From an uncultured Methylocystaceae bacterium (GTDB lineage: Bacteria > Pseudomonadota > Alphaproteobacteria > Rhizobiales > Beijerinckiaceae), in NCBI GenBank assembly GCA_937870755.1, contig CALMZV010000027.1, forward strand, positions 310,001 through 374,000: a stretch of 64,000 bases of DNA, given 5' to 3'. Positions 60,271 to 64,000 of the stretch are shown piece after piece. The notes under the pieces were generated by a model. That model saw nothing but the letters and a program-made list of their open reading frames with translations, did no database searches and was not told where the DNA came from. Every line of letters starts with the position of its first letter. Position 1 is the stretch's first letter. A program made the position numbers and the translations under genes.

Positions 60271-62328
60271 CTACAATTCCGTCGCATGGTGGATCTGTTG
60301 AATCTTCACGATCACGAATTCCGCCGGTTTCAACGGCGCAAACCCGACCTCGATGTTCACGATGCCGTTGTCGATGTCGGTCTGCGTGGTCGTTTCACGG
60401 TCGCAACGCACGAAATAGGCCTCGCGCGGCGTGGAGCCCTGGAATGCGCCCTTGCGGAAGAGATCCTGCATGAAGGCGCCGACATTAAGCCGGATCTGCG
60501 CCCATAGCGGCTCGTCGTTGGGTTCGAACACCACCCACTTCGTGCCTCTGAACAGACTCTCCTCCAGAAACAGCGTCAGCCGCCGCACGGGAATGTATTT
60601 CCAGTCGGAAGCCAGCGCATCGGCGCCGTCGAGCGTGCGCGCGCCCCAGCAGATGTTCGAATAGATCGGGAAACTGCGCAGACAGTTGACGCCGACCGGA
60701 TTGAGCGCGCCGTTCTCCTGATCTGTCAGCAGATAGTCGAGGCTGCCCACGTTGCGCAGCCGCGCATCGACCCCCGCCGGCGCCTTCCACACGCCGCGCT
60801 GCGTGTCGGTGCGCGCGTAAAGTCCGGCGATCGCGCCGCTCACGCCGATCGAGCGCGGCCGGTTGTCGTTCAACGGATCCGGCACCAGCGTCCGCGGGAA
60901 ATAGACGGCCGCGTTGCGGTCGCGCAGCGCGGCGTTGTCGTTGATCCAGGTCTGCATCTGGTCCAACGTGCGCACGTTGGCCGGAATGTCGACGATCAGC
61001 ATCGCGCGCCGGTCCGTCACATAGGCTTCAGCCACGGTGTACACGGCCAGTAGGTTGTTCGGCGTCATCGCCGCCACTTCGGGTATGCACAGGACGTTGA
61101 AGATGTCGACGTCTTCCAGCGCGAACAGGCCGGTGCGGCTGGCCGCGACGCCCTGATACATCGCCGGCGGAATGACGAGCGCGCCCGCCGCGTTCAGCAC
61201 CTGCCCGTCGCGCCCCCCGCTCAGCGTCAGCTGTTGCGGACCCACCACGGCGCCCGCAGGCCCGGTCAGCATGGCGGCCGTTGCGCCCGCGCCCGCGAAG
61301 GAGACCGTCGTCGGCGGCGCAAAGGGCCGCGCGCCGCGCCCCAGGCGCACGATGAACCGATGCGGATTGGCGGCGACGCCTGCGCCGATCATTTCCACGC
61401 TCGCCTGCGCCAGCAGCGGCTTCAACGCGTCGGGGACCGCCGCGTCCGTCGCCGCGCGCCGGATCGCCTGCTCGATGAGCGGGCGCACTTCCGCGTCACT
61501 GGTCGGCGCCGCCGGTCCGTGCTGGATCGTCCCCGCGATCGGACCAATGGGGAACGGCGCGGCGGGGCCGCCGAGCGTGATGTTGAAGGCCGATGCGTTC
61601 GCCGGCGCCGCGAACGGAATGGCCAACGGGCCGCTCAAAGTGCCCGTGGGCGCCGGGCGCGGGAACGGCGCGGCGAGCGCCGCCATCGCCGGCGCCGGCG
61701 CCGCGGTTTGCGCGATCAATGCAGCGTCGCGCGTGAGTTGAACGAGCGCCGAGCCCTGATTGACGACGTCGAGCGCGTTGTTCGCGGCGCCCGGCTCCAT
61801 CGTCAGATTGCGGAATGTTTCGGCGTTGACGACGCTCGTGCGGTCGCCGTCCACGCGCACTTCCTGAATGGTCAGGTTGAACAGCGTCGCAGGCGCGCTC
61901 GTCGCGTAATCGATCTCCACGCGCAGAAGATTGCCCCATCCGCCCGGATCAAGCGCCGGACCGCCGCGTATTCTGCGACCGGCGAACATATGCGCCAGAT
62001 TGCTCGGGCCGTCGCGCAACGTCACGTTGGCGACGAAAGCGTTGTTGGGCGCGGCCGACATCGTGTCCGCGACGCGCACCACCCACGCCTCGGCCCCGCC
62101 GTTGAGAAAAAACTGCTGGATGGCGTAGCCGGTCTCGTAATCGCGCGCCAGACCGCCGAAGCCGCGCTGGAAATCCGCCATGCCGAAAATCTGCACCGCC
62201 TCGTTCAGCAGGCCGCGCTGAAACGCGCCGACGAACGCCGCGGTCGACGTGGCGACGCCGGTGATCGTGCGCACGCCGCTCGGAATTTCTTCGATATACA
62301 CGCCGGGGTAGGTCGGTCGCACAGGCAT
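60271..62328 (-). CDS. eCIS contractile sheath protein (Afp2-4-like)
   Basis: 685 residues from the ATG at 62328 with GGAGG upstream. MPVRPTYPGVYIEEIPSGVR and ATSTAAFVGAFQRG are the sheath N-terminus; the C-terminal half (CLRSFPIYSNICWGARTLDG, DWKYIPVRRLTLFLEESLFR, EPNDEPLWAQIRLNVGAFMQ) is the conserved contractile core. An Ala/Pro-rich insertion of about 200 residues (roughly 200-400) probably forms an outer domain. It is the first and only sheath gene and is followed by the tube gene after 63 bp. Confidence 0.96.
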   Translation of the reverse strand: MPVRPTYPGVYIEEIPSGVRTITGVATSTAAFVGAFQRGLLNEAVQIFGMADFQRGFGGLARDYETGYAIQQFFLNGGAEAWVVRVADTMSAAPNNAFVANVTLRDGPSNLAHMFAGRRIRGGPALDPGGWGNLLRVEIDYATSAPATLFNLTIQEVRVDGDRTSVVNAETFRNLTMEPGAANNALDVVNQGSALVQLTRDAALIAQTAAPAPAMAALAAPFPRPAPTGTLSGPLAIPFAAPANASAFNITLGGPAAPFPIGPIAGTIQHGPAAPTSDAEVRPLIEQAIRRAATDAAVPDALKPLLAQASVEMIGAGVAANPHRFIVRLGRGARPFAPPTTVSFAGAGATAAMLTGPAGAVVGPQQLTLSGGRDGQVLNAAGALVIPPAMYQGVAASRTGLFALEDVDIFNVLCIPEVAAMTPNNLLAVYTVAEAYVTDRRAMLIVDIPANVRTLDQMQTWINDNAALRDRNAAVYFPRTLVPDPLNDNRPRSIGVSGAIAGLYARTDTQRGVWKAPAGVDARLRNVGSLDYLLTDQENGALNPVGVNCLRSFPIYSNICWGARTLDGADALASDWKYIPVRRLTLFLEESLFRGTKWVVFEPNDEPLWAQIRLNVGAFMQDLFRKGAFQGSTPREAYFVRCDRETTTQTDIDNGIVNIEVGFAPLKPAEFVIVKIQQIHHATEL

Positions 62329-62803
62329 GACGGCCTCCGCTTGCAAGGCGACGCGCGTCGCCTTCAACTGCTCGCAAACGTCGTCGTTCGCTCAGGCGCA
62401 ACCGCCCGAACGGACAACCGCTTGATCGATATCTCTACGGCGCGCTCAAGCGCTTGCGCTCGAACGGTCGGTGTCTCTTGTCACGAATTCGGGATGTCGC
62501 GCGTCGATGTCGCGCGAATTCCGGCGCGATTTCATTTACCGAGATATGCTGTGAGTGGCGCGGATTCGCTGCCTCGAAACGACTCTCAGAGTCTGCGTTC
62601 GACTCGACGGGTCATTTCGATTCAAAGAATCTGTTCTTGACTCACGCGATCATTATTCGAACGCAAAAACGATACACCACGGTTTCTCGTCCGGCAAGAA
62701 AGATTGCACGCAACGTGCGATGAATCTCGAGCATGCCAGAACTTGTGATCTGTTCATTTGTGCACCGTCGCGCTCGCGACCGGGCGCATGCGCGTCGCAC
62801 GCA
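62329..62803 (-). promoter_or_regulatory. eCIS upstream control region with palindrome and direct repeat
   Basis: About 475 bp without a credible gene, AT-richer than surroundings. It holds a perfect 13-bp palindrome GACTCTCAGAGTC (62581-62593) and a direct repeat ATGTCGCGCG at 62494-62503 and 62507-62516. The region should contain the promoter of the sheath-led operon, but no convincing -35/-10 pair was identified. Small open frames here look spurious. Confidence 0.4.
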
Positions 62804-62839
62804 ACAAAAAAACGGCATGATGCGCGAACGCATCATGCC
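62804..62839 (-). terminator. Intrinsic terminator of the nitronate monooxygenase gene
   Basis: On the minus strand a perfect 11-bp stem GGCATGATGCG/CGCATCATGCC closes a UUCG loop and is followed by a G and seven U. It lies about 20 bp after the stop codon. It isolates the eCIS operon from the upstream gene. Confidence 0.93.
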
Positions 62840-62860
62840 TGCATGTCTCGTCCCTGTGCG

Positions 62861-63838
62861 TCAGGCCGCCAGCATGCCTTCGAGGCGCTTGCGAATGATC
62901 GCGTTCGCCTCGTTCATGATGCGGTCGATCAGTTCCTTGCAGGTCGGAATGTCGTGGATGAGGCCGGCGACCATGCCGCAAGACCATGCGCCGATCTCGA
63001 CATCGCCGCGCTGCATGACCGCGGGATAGACGCCCGCGACTTCCGGCATGATGTCTTCGAACTTGATCTTGTCGCCGAGCGTGCGTTCCTTCTCCAGCAG
63101 GCGTTCGACCGCCGCGTTGTTGAGCACGCGCTCCGTATTGCGCAGCGGGCGCATGACGAGTCGCGTGTCGAGTTCGCTCGCCGCCACGATCGCCTGCTTC
63201 ACCTTCTCGTGCACCGGCGCCTCCTTGGTGGCCATGAACCGCGTTCCCATGTTCATGCCCTCCGCGCCGAGCGCCAGCGAGGCGACGAGCGAGCGTCCGT
63301 CCGCCATGCCGCCGGAGGAGACGAACGGAATTTTCAGTTCTTCGGCCGCGCGCGGCAGCAGAATGAAGTTCGGCACATCGTCCTCGCCGGGATGGCCGCC
63401 GCATTCGAACCCGTCGACGCTGACCGCGTCGCAGCCGATCGCTTCCGCCTTCAGCGCATGACGCACCGAGGTGCATTTGTGGATGACGGCGACGCCCGCC
63501 TCCTTCAGTATCGGCAGCCATTTCTGCGGATTGTTGCCGGCCGTTTCGACCGCCTTCACACCCCCGTCGATGATCGCCTTCACATAGCCCGGGTAGTCGG
63601 GCTGCGAGACGACCGGCAGGAACGTCAGGTTCACGCCGAATGGTTTGTCGGTCATGGTCCGGCATTTGGCGATTTCGCGCGCGAGATCGGCAGGCGTCTT
63701 CTGTGTGAGCGCGGTGATGATGCCGAGCCCGCCGGCGTTCGACACCGCGGCGGCGAGTTCGGCGAACCCGACGTAATGCATGCCGCCCTGGATGATGGGA
63801 TGCTGTATGCCGAACAGTTCGGTGATGCGCGTCTTCAT
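62861..63838 (-). CDS. Nitronate monooxygenase (2-nitropropane dioxygenase family)
   Basis: 325-residue FMN-dependent TIM-barrel protein. MKTRITELFGIQHPIIQGGM starts it; IITALTQKTPADL, CDAVSVDGFECGGHPGEDD and FVSSGGMADGRSLVASLALGAEGMNMGTRF give the flavin-binding loops. It would oxidise alkyl nitronates to carbonyl plus nitrite; some members have other flavin roles. It is monocistronic with a strong terminator. The 162 bp upstream to the window end hold no gene, only a stem-loop at 63897-63916. Confidence 0.88.
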   Translation of the reverse strand: MKTRITELFGIQHPIIQGGMHYVGFAELAAAVSNAGGLGIITALTQKTPADLAREIAKCRTMTDKPFGVNLTFLPVVSQPDYPGYVKAIIDGGVKAVETAGNNPQKWLPILKEAGVAVIHKCTSVRHALKAEAIGCDAVSVDGFECGGHPGEDDVPNFILLPRAAEELKIPFVSSGGMADGRSLVASLALGAEGMNMGTRFMATKEAPVHEKVKQAIVAASELDTRLVMRPLRNTERVLNNAAVERLLEKERTLGDKIKFEDIMPEVAGVYPAVMQRGDVEIGAWSCGMVAGLIHDIPTCKELIDRIMNEANAIIRKRLEGMLAA

Positions 63839-64000
63839 GGTCTCTTGCCTCTGACGTTCGTTCGTTTGGCGTGTTGTTTGGCTCTGGACGGCCGGACCGG
63901 GCGCAGCCGCGCCCGGCGCGTTTCCTCCGCCTTCCTGATTAGCCGGGGCCGTTCCCGCCGTCTACGGCCCTGCGCGGCGGCGCCCGCTGGACCGCGCCGC

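Noticed and set aside
33781-62328. Prophage or type VI secretion interpretation of the contractile genes
   Set aside because: No integrase, terminase, portal, capsid or lysis genes, and no TssJ/L/M or ClpV/Hcp-type genes. AAA Afp15-like, DUF4255, DUF4157 and DUF6519 point to eCIS.
62454-62723. 89-codon plus-strand open frame upstream of the sheath gene
   Set aside because: No ribosome binding site, atypical composition and no family; it lies across the likely control region.
63897-63916. 8-bp GC stem-loop near the window end as a terminator
   Set aside because: No U-tract on either strand and no gene end visible beside it; at most a hairpin belonging to a gene outside the window.
1-64000. 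CRISPR arrays, tRNA/rRNA genes, insertion sequences and integration sites
   Set aside because: No regularly spaced repeats, tRNA-like cloverleafs, transposase motifs or flanking direct repeats were recognised by eye; a tRNAscan or ISfinder search was not possible.

Overview
The window is high-GC (roughly two thirds G+C) DNA from a Gram-negative alphaproteobacterium, most plausibly a Hyphomicrobiales member. The clues are an Irr/ICE-type iron box, a complete-looking tad/cpa apparatus with rhizobial gene order, a phasin with PHA synthase, and a Sec-type (clade II) NosZ. No rRNA, tRNA, CRISPR array or insertion sequence was recognised. Lineage is inferred from gene content only.

Layout. 1-2566: end of a denitrification locus, nosZ on the minus strand followed by a secreted protein cut by the window edge. 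2943-6883: plus-strand Fe(III) ABC importer operon (binding protein, fused permease, ATPase) behind an ICE-like palindrome. 6884-9362: minus-strand acyl-CoA/lactone cluster (lactonase-like hydrolase, enoyl-CoA hydratase, thioesterase). 9388-10104: pentapeptide-repeat protein. 10291-20128: tad/cpa pilus locus in two convergent arms, with no flp pilin or prepilin peptidase gene. 20287-25157: degenerate nuclease-like protein, alpha/beta hydrolase, and a CYP102 (P450 BM3-type) fusion. 25215-33656: PHA and lipid region with phasin, class III PhaC, a short PhaE-like partner, hydrolases, an adenylate cyclase, a thioesterase and an acyl-CoA ligase.

33781-62328 is the centrepiece: about 28.5 kb of minus-strand genes encoding an extracellular contractile injection system (eCIS, Afp/PVC-like). 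In transcription order: sheath, tube, gp26-like zinc protein, Ala/Pro-rich protein, DUF4255 terminator, AAA+ ATPase, small protein, DUF4157 protein with a nuclease-like motif, TPR protein, then (after a 223-bp AT-richer gap) tube/baseplate adaptor, LysM protein, gpD-like hub, gpV-like spike, small protein, gp25, two large baseplate wedge proteins, tail protein I, DUF6519 beta-helix protein, a hypothetical, and a second DUF4157 protein. Start/stop overlaps and short gaps suggest one or two transcripts. There are no phage head, terminase or integrase genes and no type VI membrane-complex genes, so this is not a prophage or T6SS.

The most unusual features are a seven-blade PLL-lectin-like propeller inserted in the larger wedge protein, the two DUF4157 effector candidates, and the absence of a recognisable tape-measure or PAAR gene. 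The window ends with a nitronate monooxygenase gene that has a textbook intrinsic terminator.
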